DNA of 64,000 bases from Mytilisepta virgata (lineage: Eukaryota; Mollusca; Bivalvia; Mytilida; Mytilidae), in assembly GCA_028015205.1 (NCBI GenBank), contig CM051514.1, positions 37,216,150-37,280,149 of the forward strand. Reading direction: 5' to 3'. The notes under the pieces are model-generated. The model saw nothing but the letters and a program-made list of their open reading frames with translations, did not search any database and was not told the DNA's origin. This document shows, piece by piece, positions 1 to 12,399 of the stretch. Position 1 is the first letter of the stretch. Every line of letters starts with the position of its first letter. A program made the translations under genes and the position numbers.

Positions 1-654
1 GATCATACATTCATGCACATATGTTACTTTGACGATTTGGAAGTACATGTTATCAAAGGTATTTGATTGATTTCTTTTGATACAAAAATATGGTGCTAAA
101 TACCAAAATAAAAAAAAATATACATCTGACAGCGTAATTCGGTGGCAATTGCTTCTTCATCTTATTATTATTATTAGTATTAGTAGTAGCAGTTTTTTGT
201 AAACAATGAAAACTGATCTATACCTAGCTGACTTACATATTTATTTGCAATATATATTTTATAAAGTGTTTTTATCTGCTGTAAAGTTATATAATTTTTG
301 TTTTGCGTGATTATGAACTTGGAACTGCTGCACAACTTTCCTTGTTTGAAGTAGTGCATTCTCTGTTAATGTATTACAAACAATGTTTTTTTATTGATCA
401 ATTAAGAACAAATTACATATTTATCTTGAATTATAATCAAAACGAAACGTAAAATTTGCACATGTCATCAAAAATGTAATTGCTTTTTAACTTCCTTAAC
501 ACAAATCATGTTTTCTTTGCAAGTATGTATGAATTACATTTTATTACTAAAAATAAATGTTCATATATATTTATGTATCCGTATGTAGTAATTCAGATGT
601 TATAACAGGGCGTTAAGTGAGCAAATCTGAGCTTAATTAATGAATTTTGAAGAT
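1..654. other. Intergenic, no gene seen
   Basis: AT-rich sequence with homopolymer runs and short trinucleotide stretches (TTA/TAG around 162-190). No open frame with recognisable protein content and no clear repeat family was seen. Confidence 0.6.
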
Positions 655-905
655 GTAACAGAGGAGGAAGCGCCTATCCTTCGAGAGCACCTGATGTCAC
701 TCCCAGTTTGGGACTTCACAAAGCTAGTGCTTTAGTTTTGTTGAGGTCTCATCTATATGTGTTCTTTTTTTATCTTTTAGTTACACATGAACACTTGTGG
801 TGTTTGTTTGTTGTGGTCCATTCTCATAACGTTGTCTTTCCCTTGGATTTAGAATATACGGACTTTTCCCACTGTTTTTGTCGTTTCGATTATCTTGTGC
901 CAATT
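655..905 (+). repeat. Retroelement 3'-tail repeat, copy T1
   Basis: Begins with a diverged form of a core (TTACCCTTCCGGAGCACCTG) that recurs at 18857, 22590 and, inverted, next to the Penelope-like element at 10092-10246. Its distal part matches the tail at 18852-19101 (shared 'ggacttttcc.actgtttt.gtcg') rather than the one at 22570. It is probably the 3' end of a Penelope-like or related retroelement. The 83-codon open frame over it is not a gene. Confidence 0.6.
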
Positions 906-1304
906 TCTTTATTTTATTTTCTATTCTTTTATTGGTTTTTCATTGGGTGTTATGTATAAAATGATATTGTAGAAACATTATTATTAACTTTTTTATTGCT
1001 ATTGTCTATAATTAGTTAGCCCTTTTTAAGCAATCACATTCTCTGTACAAAGTACGTAATGTTCGGAAAAAATGTAAAAGAATAGCAGTTTCTAGTAGAA
1101 TAAAAAATGTTTTTCTCCTTTTCAACTGTTACAAAATATAATGAGCTTTCTTTCATCTATTTTCATTGTTCATATCTTGTGGCAGTCGATACATTACATA
1201 GACAGCAATAACCACAAATGACATTGTTTTATTTTCAAAGCCACTACATTATATACAGCCTTTTCTGCATTCATTATGTTTCAAACACCATTACCTTTAA
1301 TCCC
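906..1304. other. Intergenic, no gene seen
   Basis: AT-rich, with no recognisable coding sequence or repeat. Confidence 0.5.
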
Positions 1305-1800
1305 CTCACTTTCGAAGAAAGTGCGGGGACATTGCAATTGTGTCTATCCGTCCATCACCTTTTTGTGACATTAACGCCCGTTCACTTTAATGTCTATGAA
1401 TTTGGTTTCTTTATAGAATGGTTTCATACAATAGATGCCTAGTCAGGTTTTACAATTTTGATTTTCTCAACTTGAGGCCCAACGGGTTCTAAATTCAGCT
1501 TATGCCTTAAAATCGTCACATTTTTTTCAATTTATGCATATATTTTCTTTACAGTATTATCATACACCATATTTAGATGCACAATAAGGTTATAGAAATT
1601 TTCTTTCCGAAACATGGTTCCCATGGGTGTCGATTTTCGAAAATTGTGAATTTAAGCTTGTGACCTTAATTCATTTTTATACTTCAATTTATGCATGTTC
1701 GTTCTTTACGTATTGTCATACGCCATAAGTGATGCGTAATAAGGTTGTAGAGTTTTGATTTTCAGATCTTGGGCCCACAAGGGGATTTTGGAATTTGGGT
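1305..1800 (+). repeat. Degenerate tandem repeat, ~185-bp family
   Basis: Successive diverged units carry the shared phrases 'tttatgcat', 'cagtattgtcata', 'gatgc.caataaggtt', 'gattttca' and 'gggcccaca'. Relatives occur at 13680-13960 (same orientation) and 40240-40640 (opposite orientation). Non-coding. Confidence 0.5.
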
Positions 1801-2610
1801 AAGTGTCCTTACTAACTGTGGTGTTGCAGAGGATTGCTGTTCTGACAGTCTATAGCTTTCTTGTCATATATTTTATTTTTTAACACTTTCTTCAATTCCA
1901 ATCCACCTATAAAATTGTAAATTGTACAACATTAAAGTCTAACTAAAGTATTTACTGTAATGCAATACCCATATATCACTGAACAAATCATAAATTTCAA
2001 TCTTCAAAAATACTATGTAAAATTTATCAGATCTTTTGGTATAAACTTAACAATCAGCAAGAAATGAGTAAAACCCATGACCTGAATCTGAGCCTATTCT
2101 AAAATCTTACGATATAACAATTAAAACTCTGGTTTGGAGAATGATCTGCGCTGTTATTACGCATTTCGGATATTTGAACAATAACATGAGGTCATAAAGA
2201 TGATTTTAAAGATTACAATATACGTAAACTCATACAATTCTTGATAATTCGATGTATTAAATTTATAAAATACCTTAAATTTCTTATTATGCAGGTGATA
2301 TTTTTTTAATTTCAGACTCTACGAGTTATACATGTATCGAAAGAAGATAGTTTTAATAAATCACGACAAATTAAATATTTAAATTCTACAGATTTTGATG
2401 TTTTAAATTAGTTAAAAAATTTATTTTCACTTGATTGTGATGGAATTTTTAGTCTGTAAACTATAACAGTATGTTAAAAGTTTATTTGAAAATTATGGCA
2501 ACAATTTAATTATTTTTATCCTTATCATTTTATAAAATTCATAAACTTCCAAAAGTTTTTGGAACAGATGCAATTTCTAGTTTTTTGCTCCGTTAGTTAT
2601 TGTAGTGTGT
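1801..2610. other. Intergenic, no gene seen
   Basis: Very AT-rich sequence. No gene and no clear repeat seen. Confidence 0.5.
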
Positions 2611-2616
2611 GGAAAT

Positions 2617-2736
2617 GATTCTAGAGTGGAAGCGTCCAGAATTGTTCTAGGTTAGAACTGTCAAAATGGTTCTAGGGTAGAACTTTAATAAATGGTTCTA
2701 GGTTAGAAACTTTCCATAATGGTTCTAGGTCAAAAC
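2617..2736. repeat. 26-bp tandem repeat with a palindromic core, 5 units
   Basis: Five units start at about 2617, 2644, 2669, 2695 and 2722 (spacing 25-27 bp). The best units read GTTCTAGGTTAGAAC, a perfect inverted repeat of GTTCTA around a 3-bp centre. The first and last units are eroded. Confidence 0.75.
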
Positions 2737-5700
2737 ACATAACGGTTCCAAAAGGCCAGGATGACAGGTCTAGTTCTAGTTCCCTTAATGTGGGCAGCTG
2801 TCAGATAGAGGTTTTTTTAATTGCCCGATTGCACAAATCCCAAGTTTGGTCACATAACTGTGGGGACTTTGTCCTTCCTTGTTTGTTGATTAATGTACTA
2901 CTTTGGTATTGTCTGACTTGAGACCTGATTAGTACTGACTGACCTTTCAACTGTTGTAAAAATTGTTTCAGACTTACATGTACTGCTTTAATTTCTAATC
3001 TTATGATATTGTAATTATTATATTTATTTATCTTGGCCTAATTTGTTTTGTGTGGCCTCATAGCATGTATAATATGCTTACAGAATACTTATAGTTGTTT
3101 ACCAAATAATGTTATAACTGTGCTGTTTATAAATCACCGGAACAATCATAGATACTGATGGAATGATTAGAACTTTCTATTTGACTTACATAATAATTCT
3201 GGAATGATCATAATATACGATGTATAGTTCAAACTTCTACCATATTCTACAAGTTTCTGTTCTAAAGTTTTCTACGAGGATTCTTTCTACAGTGTTCTAG
3301 AGATTTCCGTTACAGCTATATGTATACGGACACAAAGTTTGACTTTCAGATCAGACATTAACATTCTTGTGTTCTCAGATGTTGGATTGACACACTCCTA
3401 TTGGACATAATATTCTGTTAGGATTCCCATAACGGTGAAGAGAAGAAATCTGGATAAAGAAAAGACAAAAGGATCGGACATATATATTTAAACAGTTAAG
3501 TTGACATTTTAATTTGCATAATATTTCTTGTAAACTTGTGTATAATAAATCTTGTTAAATTTTATTATTGATTTGTGTCTTTTGTTGGCTACAATTCAAA
3601 GGTAATTTCTGGCAGTAACACTAAAAAATTGATAAAAAGCTTGGTCTGTAGTATCGACCATTTCCCTTTAAAAATTTGATTGTTCATGAAACCCCCATAC
3701 CCTATTATTGAAACATCTGTTGTTATGGTTACAGAAGTTGAGTGCTTGAAAAAATTTGACTTTATGCGTGTTCGCTAGTTTTTGCATCATCTGAGCCAGG
3801 AATTTTCGTTGCTAAATCTTGACAACTTGGTTTCCAAAAACAAAGAAAAGTGCAACTGAATTGGCCTCAAGAACAAGCGTGTGTTCGGAATCAGTTCTAA
3901 GATGCTATTATACCCAGTAACTGTAGAAAATGGCATGCCAATGCAGATTTCCCTGTTGACAAAATTTTTACAGCTTGATGCAACTTGTTTATTCTGAATT
4001 GGGTATACTAGACATTTTTCCAACCGAAAGAGTACCCAGAGATATAGTATTGACTGACTTGGTATTAGATTTGGTTTTTCTTTGTTTACTAAAAATCACA
4101 GTTAAATCAGGAGATTGAAACAACCAACCTTCCACATCCTCGATCTAGCGATATATGTTTCTTAGAATCATTCACAATCAACCAATTGTCTGATATACTT
4201 TGTGCAAACTTCGGGAGCTGACGTTGGACAGAAGCATAATGCTTTTCATTGGTAGCAATGATTCTGAACACAAAACCGGAGTTATTTGCGTGTTTGCCAA
4301 AGATTTTGATGTGTAAAAAAAATAAATAAAGTAAATAAAAATAAATAAGCATTGCTGAGGTCGAGTGATATTGTTATATGCGGGAGCCTGGAAGTCTTGT
4401 AGAGAAGAAACACATTTTTATATATCAAACTTTTCTTTGGTTAAATAAAACAGTAAACAGTTATTGACTGGGTCCGTAGTAGTGTATTTACATTTCCTGA
4501 TATATGAACTTTTACAATCTCTAATTTTCGTCACTTAGGAAATTTCCAAGTAAACATAATTTCAGAACTGAATTAGTTCTAGTCATCATCGAGTTTTTAA
4601 TTCCTTTCAAAAAATAAGTTTGTTTATATAACACATGGAAACGTATGTTATAAAAACAAAATTTGAACAAATTTAATCAATTTTATGCACCTGGGAGTTT
4701 CAAGAAAGTTACAACAAAGTCAAGTTACATCTAAAGGAATAAAACTCGTAGTAAATGAGAATGCACTAAGACGCGTTTTTGCAATAATTATAGAGCTAAT
4801 GTATTGAGGCTCTAAAGCAATACATAATATTAATAATTAACTTTTGATAGACACGACGTATGGGGAATATTATTTATGTACATAAATTTCATTTGCCGTA
4901 AATTTCAACTGTCAATGGACGGGCACCTTAATCGCGGGTTTTGTCTGTTTACACTGGATTCAATCTTTAAGGAGAAAAGGGCTTTAGAAAAACCTATGTT
5001 TGACTACCTATTCATTCATTTCGATCATTATCTAAAGCTTTCTTTGACTAAAATTCCCTAAAGTTTATCGTGTCAGGTTCTTGTACATTTATGAAGGAGA
5101 TTGCTATTTCATTGATGGCTATATCCGGTTCATGGCACTGTTAAATATCATAAAAATAATAATAGAAATGGTAGAAAATAATAGCTTTTCGAACTTTTTT
5201 CCCAGAAGTTAATTTTTCATGAGATTTATTAATCATTATTATTGTTTATTTGTTTAACAAAAATAATGATACACGAGTTCGAGACCAAATATCTTAGTAA
5301 TTTAAGTATGAGGGCAACAGTGGTTTGCTACCTAATTTCTTGATTTAATGAGGCTAATTTTGAAATTTGGATAAAATTTGAAGTGGTGGAAAAAGGAAAT
5401 TTCCAAAAGAGGGTTAAATTAAATTTGCGGAAAATCAAGAAGAAAATCGACACACATTTTGTAAAATGAAAATGCGGTGGCTGAAATCAGTAGAAAAAAC
5501 TCAAATGTTTTGTGACACACACATTATAATTCATATAACGGGATAAAAATACTGATTTTTTAATTTTGGGTTGAAAAATGTGATTTTTGAAATCTCAAAA
5601 ATTGGAATTTTTTATTTCAATTTTTTTGTACAATTGCACAAAATCTATCATGCTTTTGATGAGAAAACAATCTACTATGAAAATCAGACGTGTTGGTCTA

Positions 5701-5773
5701 TTTTTCTGCTTAGTACAACAATTTCAATATATGAAAAATGAATTACCCTGTATCGTTTATATATATATATATA
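2737..5773. other. Intergenic, no gene seen
   Basis: About 3 kb of AT-rich DNA. Short open frames at 3787-4023, 4107-4352, 4876-5061 and 5587-5853 show no signal peptide, domain or homology cue and look like chance. A TTCTAC/TTCTAG-rich patch sits at 3230-3310. Confidence 0.5.
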
Positions 5774-6799
5774 GATCGGAAAGGCTACCGATTAAACATG
5801 AACCAAATTTGCCGGTTTCTCTGAAACTGTATTATAGATCCTATCTAATATAAAATTTAATAACATTTCTTAGACATCAATATCAATATCTAAATATTGA
5901 AATAACTAAAATCTAGTCGCTATGATCTAAAAGAGGTTAGCATATTAATATTTTTTCATTCATACTACATCTTTTATTTTTCTATTGTTTTATGGTAGTT
6001 TCTGGGTTATGTATATTAATATTAATGTGTAGTATTATTTTTTCCAGGATACTAAAAGCTAAGATCTGATGAGACATATAAAGACGCCCGGTTATTAATG
6101 TAACATTTCAAACATTGTTTAATTTTCAAATAAAAAGTGCATATTTCAGTTTTATGGTGTATTGCAGATATTTAAATGTATGGCATTTGTCCGTTGAAAT
6201 TAAATCCTCTTTATATCCCACCATTAAGTTAAAATTCCAAAAGATGTTGTCTTTGCCTTTAAAACGAATCATATTCAATTTTTTTCTCATGCAAGTTCAT
6301 GACTCCAATGTTGAATTTTATATATGCATTTACAGACCACCCCATGATCTGATCCGGGTCCCATTTCAAAACATATTGCTACAACTACGGTACGTTGTAA
6401 GTGTGATTTGATTATCAGAATTTGTTCTGAGTTCACAGGCTTTGTCCTATTGACATCAATTTTAATCCTAGGCGTACGAATGTTTTTTAAACATGGACCA
6501 GAAATCTATCATAGGCGCCGTCTTAATTATCTGGAAAGGTGCGCAAAATTTCCGTTATTGTTGAGGATCTTGCAATAATTTTAGAAAATGAAGAATAGTA
6601 ATAGAACACTTTCATTTCATCTTGCTGTATTATCATTCGAATTCAGCTCATCAAATCTGCATTTTTAAAACTTCTAAGATAGATCACTATATTGACTGAT
6701 TGACTGACTGTTTCTTGCTTAACGTCCAGTGGCAAATATTTAATGCTTCTTTAGGACGAGAACCAGTTCAACAAATTATCAAACTCAATTAAATAGGTG

Positions 6800-6995
6800 T
6801 TGGACAGTACACAAAGGGAACCAATTTGGACTGCCACTGCAAAAGGGTAAATGGTTGGGTAGGGTAGGATCATTTATCCCTCTGTAGCAAATAGGGGTTG
6901 GACAGTACACAAAGGGAAACAAATCTTGACTGCCACTGTAAAAGGGTAAATACTTGGTACAGTAGGATCATTTATCATTCTGTAGCGGACATCAG
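6800..6995 (+). repeat. 98-bp tandem duplication inside copy 1
   Basis: The segment starting 'ttggacagtacacaaag' at 6800 is repeated at 6898. The second copy of the large repeat has only one such unit (about 16702-16800), so this duplication arose after the copies separated, or was lost from copy 2. Confidence 0.8.
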
Positions 6996-7407
6996 CCTAC
7001 TCTTTTTGGTAACCTACAGAAAAAGTCTTTATCATACTGGGAGTGTGGCATCTCCAAACTCGTTACCCACTATGGTCCGCGGTCATACTTTCCCTATCCG
7101 CCACTTGGGGACGTGCTAGGCAGCTCTCTGGGTTTAGCTCAAGGGATTCATCACATATGCCTATTTAACATTACAGAACGATATGGATTTAACGTAATGT
7201 AATTTATGAGATGAAGTCTTGTTATAAAAATTGAACACACACAAAAAATACAAATGAATGAAAACATATATTTACACACTTGGTAATTGTAAATTATTCG
7301 AAGATTTAAAACAATCTAATTGATCCAACATAAAATTAAGAACACTACATACACACCTAAGATATCTTCTTATTTAGATGTATTTCTAGAAATTGACAAA
7401 AAAAAAG

Positions 7408-7797
7408 ACATTTGAGCCAAAATTTGGCTTCCTATTTCGGTATTTTTTGGTTATGAGCACTTCTTGTTTAAAATAAGTTTGGTTTTTGGTCTTACAAATG
7501 TTTAGGTTTTAATTCTGCTCATGAGAGGTAACTCCTTGAAATGCGTCGTATACAGTAAAGTATAAATTTACTATTTCTAATATTGGTATCTTTGGATTGT
7601 TATTTTGAAACTCTTGGGACAATGCCTCTCCATGATGGACCCTAGATCCCCGAGGGTATTCGCCAACCCAGTTGTCAGACGTGTCTGACATGATTATTCA
7701 TTGATTTGTTACAGAAATGACAACTATTTAGCAAAAATTAAAAAATAATACAAATACAGTGGGTTCATTCCTTCTATTGCACATGGTAGATCTCCTT
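7408..7797 (-). repeat. Dispersed ~390-bp repeat R, copy 1, with a small open frame
   Basis: The same sequence is found at 20086-20392 and, in opposite orientation, at 39645-40030, with shorter pieces at 31004-31047 and 39408-39470. Relative to 39645-40030 the segments here are in circularly permuted order. An ATG frame on the minus strand (7691 to 7509, 60 codons) begins MSDTSDNWVGEYPRG and ends at a TAA. Its two halves are recoverable, in permuted order and without stops, in the 39645 copy. No function is recognised. It is absent from the second copy of the 3.1-kb unit, where a Penelope-like remnant occupies the position. Confidence 0.65.
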
Positions 7798-8006
7798 AGC
7801 GGCCAGTTTTTATTGGTAGAGGAAGCCGAGTACCCGGAGAGAACCACCGATCTTTAGTATGAAAATTAGCAATTCTTCTCAATTTAGATCGGAGTCGAAC
7901 ACACCCCGCCACAGGTGAGATTCGAACTCGCAACCTCAGTGTTGACAGGCTAGTGATCATTAGTAATCATGACGAACTACCTAGACCACTTGGCCACCGA
8001 GGCCCC
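7798..8006 (-). mobile_element. tRNA-derived SINE, copy a (3'-truncated)
   Basis: Read on the minus strand it starts with a tRNA-like head: GGGGCCTCGGTGGCCAAGTG (A-box region), then a B-box-like GAGTTCGAATCTC. The body ends about 45 bp short of the fullest copy (22946-23220). Three other copies lie at 17441-17699, 27047-27222 and 62624-62880. It is a SINE rather than a tRNA gene, because the same body follows every head and the tRNA fold is eroded. Confidence 0.85.
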
Positions 8007-8869
8007 TCAATAAAAGAATTATTGCATAACATCTGTAAATAGGCAATACCAATTAAATTTTGGATTAGTTTGTGCAAGCGTCCTTACTAAAACTGGGGCT
8101 GCGGGGTTAACTGTTTCAACAATAGCTTTCTAGTTATATTCATTATTTAACTTTCTTTTATTCCATTTCATCTTTAACATTGTTAATTGTATACCCTGAA
8201 TAAAATATTTACTGTGCTATAATGTCCATGTATTACTGTACGAATGGAAATTTAAAACTTCTGTTATAAAAATCAGTAATTTTTGACATAACATTTAATG
8301 ATTCAATAATATTTAAAAATTTACAAATGACTTTCTAGTACTTAAAAGAATATATTTGCAAATAATGATTACAGTTCATTATGATATCATTTAAAATCCG
8401 GAATTCAAATAGAATTTTCCAACGGTCAATGTGCTTCGTTTCTCAAACTACTGTTCATGAAAATAAGTTCCGCTCCCCATCTTCAGTGCCTTTACAACAT
8501 TAACAATTAAATGTCCAGCAGTGTAATTCTTCCGCAGTAGAATTAATTGCCAGCTGTTCCCATCTCTCCACAACTTTATATGTGTTTTGCAATAAATGTT
8601 CTAGTTAATTCATACATTTCCAGAGGTTTCCATCCAGAATGTTCTACAAATGACTCGACTCGTTCATTAGTGAACAACATCTTATTTCCAGACCAATTAC
8701 ACAATTTCAAAAGGTAAATACAGCTTTTGTGTTTCTAGATATTTCTAGATAAGATTTACTTGGAAATTCAAAACAACATTTGTTAGAAGAATGCAGTACA
8801 GCTAAACAAAATAAGTACTCATTAACTTCAAGTTAACATGGTTCAAATATATGCTGTAGGAAAAAACAG

Positions 8870-10091
8870 TGATTAGAGCAGCTTGGATAAGTTCTGTGAC
8901 TGGATTACTAAATGGTAGAGATCTCAATCTAGTTGATAATCAAAAGGTAAAAAATATGCTAGCTAAAGGCCCCAAATAACGAGAACCTCAGCCAATTAAT
9001 TGGAAATATAATTTAAAATTACTTATGGCTTCTGTTGAGGACTATGCCAGAAAATGGACTTCAAAGGAAGAGGAACCTGCTGACATACTTCCAGAGTGGG
9101 TGAAGGCTATTAGGTCAATGATACAAATCAGAATTAAAAGCCTCCAAGGGTCTATGAGCACTTAAGCTAAATGCATCGTTAAAGACCCTAAGGTTGTTGA
9201 AAACTTGACTCGCCTCTATGACAAATATGTAGTGGTCCCAGGTGAAAAAGCCCCCAATAACATCGATTTTGTCTGCAAGAACTATTATTTTGAGTGTCTT
9301 CGAAACAAATTTGGAATAGATAACACTTCGGGTAACCGAACTTATACACCGACCACACTCACTAAACAGGAAGTCCTTGATAAACACAAGGACCGTTTTA
9401 TTTCAATATTTACCACAAGACCGTTCTTCATTCCTTTGGCATTTCTACAAAGGGTGAAGAAATGGTCCTTCCTGCTCTTTATTGGATTCCTAAACTACAT
9501 AACAATCCGTTTAAACAAAGGTACATTGCTGGGTCAGTTGATTGCTCTACAAAACCTCTTTCAAAGATTTTAACATTCATATTTACATGTATTAAAGAGG
9601 GCCTTCAGAATTAGTGTGAAACATTATATTCCACCAGTGGTGTCAATCAGATGTGGATTCTTAAAAACTCCAAAAATTTACTTCAATATCTAAAATCAAA
9701 ATCTTTGGCTACATGAAACAGCATTCGATTTCTGTACACTCTGCACTACCATACCACATTCTCAATTAAAAGATCGCATAAAGCAACTAATTCATCAATA
9801 TTTCTTCGAGTAAAATGGGACACGCAGGTATAAATTTCTTGTTCTAGGTAGAGAAAAGGCTTATTTCGTGAAGAACCACTCTGGTTCAGAGAAAAAGTAT
9901 TCTGAAGATGAAACAAACATGTTAGATTTTCTCATAGACAACATATTCTTTGAATTTGGCGGTCTAATTTTTCAACAAACAATCGGCATTCCAATGGGAA
10001 CCAATTGTGCTCCTCTCGTCGCCGATCTATTTCTGTACTCATATGAAGCGGACTTCATTCAAGGGTTACTACGTGAAAACGAAAAGAAACT
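8870..10091 (+). pseudogene. Penelope-like reverse transcriptase, 5' and central part
   Basis: Remnant of a Penelope-like (PLE) reverse transcriptase. In order on the plus strand the frames give the N-terminal block (AAWISSVTGLLNGRD, then a KGPK.REPQPINW motif near 8970), a VEDYAR.W block, a DKYVVVPGEKAPNN.DFVCK block near 9216, an LPALYWIPKLHNNP.KQRY.AGS block near 9470, and the palm block GIPMGTNCAPLVADLF near 9980. The coding sequence is broken by in-frame stops (near 8978 and 9163), frameshifts and gaps, so it cannot make a working enzyme. It stops after the codons for NEKKLA at about 10091, before the YIDD catalytic motif, which lies inverted further right. The class call rests on family knowledge of these RT blocks. 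Confidence 0.8.
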
Positions 10092-10246
10092 AGCCCAAAA
10101 ACCAGGAGTGAACCAGGTGCTCCCGAAGGGTAAGAAGTTCCTGCTCCGTATACGGCAACTTTCAACAAAGTCAATCCCGGGGAAGTCACAAATCGGTGGA
10201 GGCACATTGAAGGTTACGATAGTGGGAACAGGTCCTATATCATCTT
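10092..10246 (-). repeat. Penelope-like element 3' tail, copy T6 (inverted)
   Basis: On the minus strand this continues directly from the end of the inverted RT fragment and reaches the core CTTACCCTTCGGGAGCACCT, the tail motif seen at 655, 18852 and 22570. It therefore ties that dispersed tail to a Penelope-like element. Confidence 0.6.
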
Positions 10247-10745
10247 AGATATTTGAACACTGTAATGGTCAATCAATTCGTGATGACGACCATAAAATTT
10301 CCTAAGTGATGACATCAACTTATCCCTGATAAAACCCTGGTTAAGAAGCTTTTTTGACAGCAGTAATCCCCTTTGTCGAAAGTCAGGGTAACTCACGCAT
10401 GCCCTTGAAAATCGGATAATCTGAGAAACGTAGACGCCATATGCAGGCGATGCTGGTATATTGCCACTCAAGAAGGGAAAATTAACAATAGGAAAGTTGA
10501 AGTCGTCACGTTTGTCATAAAGTGTTGTCTTCAAATGTCCCTAATAGTCTATTTCAAGAAACAAATCCAAATATGAAACGGACTTTGGTGTATCTGTAGT
10601 ATCCTTAATTTCAAGCTCACTGGGGTAGATAAGATGTAGAAAGTCTTGGAATATTTCGTTATTTAACGACAACACATCATCTATATAACGAAAAGTGAAA
10701 TTAAAGGATTTGGCTAGTTTCTTTAAATCTTAAACATAACATGGT
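10247..10745 (-). pseudogene. Penelope-like reverse transcriptase, 3' part, inverted
   Basis: Minus-strand reading from about 10728 gives KKLAKSFNFTFRYIDDVLSL, so the catalytic YIDD motif is present. It then gives an ELEIKDTTDTPKSVSYLDL block, YDKRDDFNFPIVNFPF, a SPAYGVYVSQIIR block and SSLRKFYGRHHELIDHY. One in-frame stop follows the LEIDY codons. This is the C-terminal half of the same RT type found on the plus strand at 8870-10091, in opposite orientation. The two halves meet at the same protein position (KKLA) and share about 13 bp of sequence there, so this looks like an inverted half of one element rather than a random second copy. Confidence 0.85.
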
Positions 10746-12337
10746 TACAGGGTGAAATATTGATTGATTGATTATCGTTTAACGCCACGTCGACGCAAAG
10801 AGGTCATATCATGGCGGACAGGGTGAAATAAAGTAGAATCGAATATTACCTCAAGTAATTATATCTTCTCCAAAATAAAAAAAATCCAGACTCATAAACG
10901 CTTCCAATCGGGAAATCTAGGTTAAGTTATACCCTCTCCCAATAAACTAAAGGAAGATATAACAATCTAAGATCTCTAATAATTTATTGTCACCCTCCCC
11001 TCCAAAATAAAAAATAATTAAATAAATAAAAACTAAATGAAAATGTCTGCTTTCTAAGACTCGTTACTCATATATATAAAGTTTAAATTATTGGGTGCTT
11101 AAAGAAGCCTTCAATGAAGTTTCGTATGCAATCCGAACTGTAGATTTATTTTTATTATTAATAAAATAATAACATGGTTGTTATATCTGTTAAAACATAC
11201 AATAAAGGTGCTTATTTCGTTGGACAGAATAAACATGATAAAGCGGTGTCAGTATGATTACTTTTTAATGAGGATGTATCATTTGTACCTAGTTTTAAAT
11301 ATTTTTATCAAACATTTATGCGCCTCAAATATAACTGGTGTTCTCCAGTTACATCCCTGTATCCTTAAAAATGTAGAAAATAGCTATAATTTTAATTTAA
11401 ACGTTCTGTGTTAAAACACAAATTTAAATGCATACTATTTTTTTAAATAATTTTTGAGGCTTATGAGTCATTGCATTAACTTTGGAAAAAACATTTCTGG
11501 TTATCATAATAAAAATTTCTAGGATCCATCTTCTTATAACGTCTTTCTGCACTCTTTCATTATTATAAGCCAACAAAATGCAACTGTCACCTTTAAAGTT
11601 TATTGAATTTAAAAAATAATTTTTGGTGTTTGGTTTAATTTAATTGCATGACCAAAACCTTCTAATACAATAACCTGAAACATCTGATCTTATAGAAGCG
11701 TAGCTTAGTAGCGGAATGGGAATTATTGCATGTGGACCGTTGTAATATCTTAACAACATTGCTCATTTGGCTTAAAATAAAAATTAAACTATTACATTTT
11801 TAAAGTATATAGTCGTACAAATACCATGTTCCATTCTAAACCTTTCCTGTACGAGGGCAAAATAGGAACATAAAAGATAGTCAGGCTCGGGACAGACATG
11901 TACCGTAACAGGCAATACACTGGTACTCAAAATCAGACCATAGGCTATAATAATCCAAAAGTGAAGACCAGAAGCAGCGGTACCTACTTAAGAAAGCCTA
12001 TCTGTCCTCGTTTCAAAAATTTGCCAAAGTCACTTAGGTTATCAAATTGTATTCCAAGTCTGTTTGTTTTATTTCATACATTGTATCTGTCATTTTTCTA
12101 AAGATTAAGGTATGTTTTTAGCCCAGATAAATGATAAAGAATATTTTGGTCCACTTGTATTTCATAACGAAAACAAAAAGAAAATAAAAAAGGATGGAAA
12201 TTCAAAATAAATATAATTCATCATTTTTTACGACCTACCATATTTAAGTAAGTATTCTGTGGTCACAAAATGATATATGAGCAAAAAAAATAAAAAAAAT
12301 AATTTATTGCATGAGTGATGATTTGTCATTTATTTTG
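10746..12337. other. Intergenic, no gene seen
   Basis: AT-rich DNA. A short repeat at 10765-10820 ('attgattgattatcg.ttaacgcc') resembles the heads of the repeats at 6690 and 16595. Open frames at 11178-11414 and 11898-12101 show no protein features. Confidence 0.5.
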
Positions 12338-12345
12338 TATATAAG
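12338..12345 (+). promoter_or_regulatory. TATA box of the glycine-rich protein gene
   Basis: TATATAAG lies about 30 bp before the presumed start of a short leader exon that ends in a strong 5' splice site (GTAAGT at 12400). The spacing fits an RNA polymerase II core promoter. Assignment to the gene at 14219 is inferred from the matching 3' splice site at 14197 and from finding no other candidate between them. Confidence 0.5.
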
Positions 12346-12367
12346 TCCTCAAGATTTGCAAAAGCGG

Positions 12368-12399
12368 CACCAGTCCAACTCCGAAGCCTCAGGAAAACG
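12368..12399 (+). other. Predicted 5'-UTR leader exon of the glycine-rich gene
   Basis: A short, comparatively GC-rich stretch bounded on the right by AAAACG|GTAAGTG, a near-consensus donor. The start is estimated from the TATA box. It contains no ATG. The predicted intron runs 12400-14197 and ends in a TTTTTTTCAG acceptor. A short non-coding first exon followed by an intron just before the ATG is common in genes for secreted mollusc proteins. Confidence 0.45.

Larger units (their letters stand above)
5774..8922 (+). repeat. Direct duplication, copy 1 (~3.1 kb)
   Basis: Matches 15590-18650 almost throughout, with scattered substitutions and small indels. Shared landmarks are 'ccgattaaacatgaa' at the left, 'gacgcccggttattaat', 'ctgatccgggtcccatttc', 'gcttaacgtccagtggc', a minus-strand SINE, and 'cagcttggataagttctg' at the right. 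Copy 1 alone has a 98-bp internal tandem duplication (6800-6995) and a dispersed repeat with a 60-codon frame (about 7408-7797). Its right edge runs directly into Penelope-like coding sequence, so the unit may be the 5' part of a retroelement family rather than a plain segmental duplication. Confidence 0.85.

Noticed and set aside
8870..10745. Twin-priming origin of the inverted Penelope-like half
   Set aside because: Twin priming leaves the 5' part inverted next to the 5' end of the 3' part; here the 3' end of the 3' part faces the 5' part.
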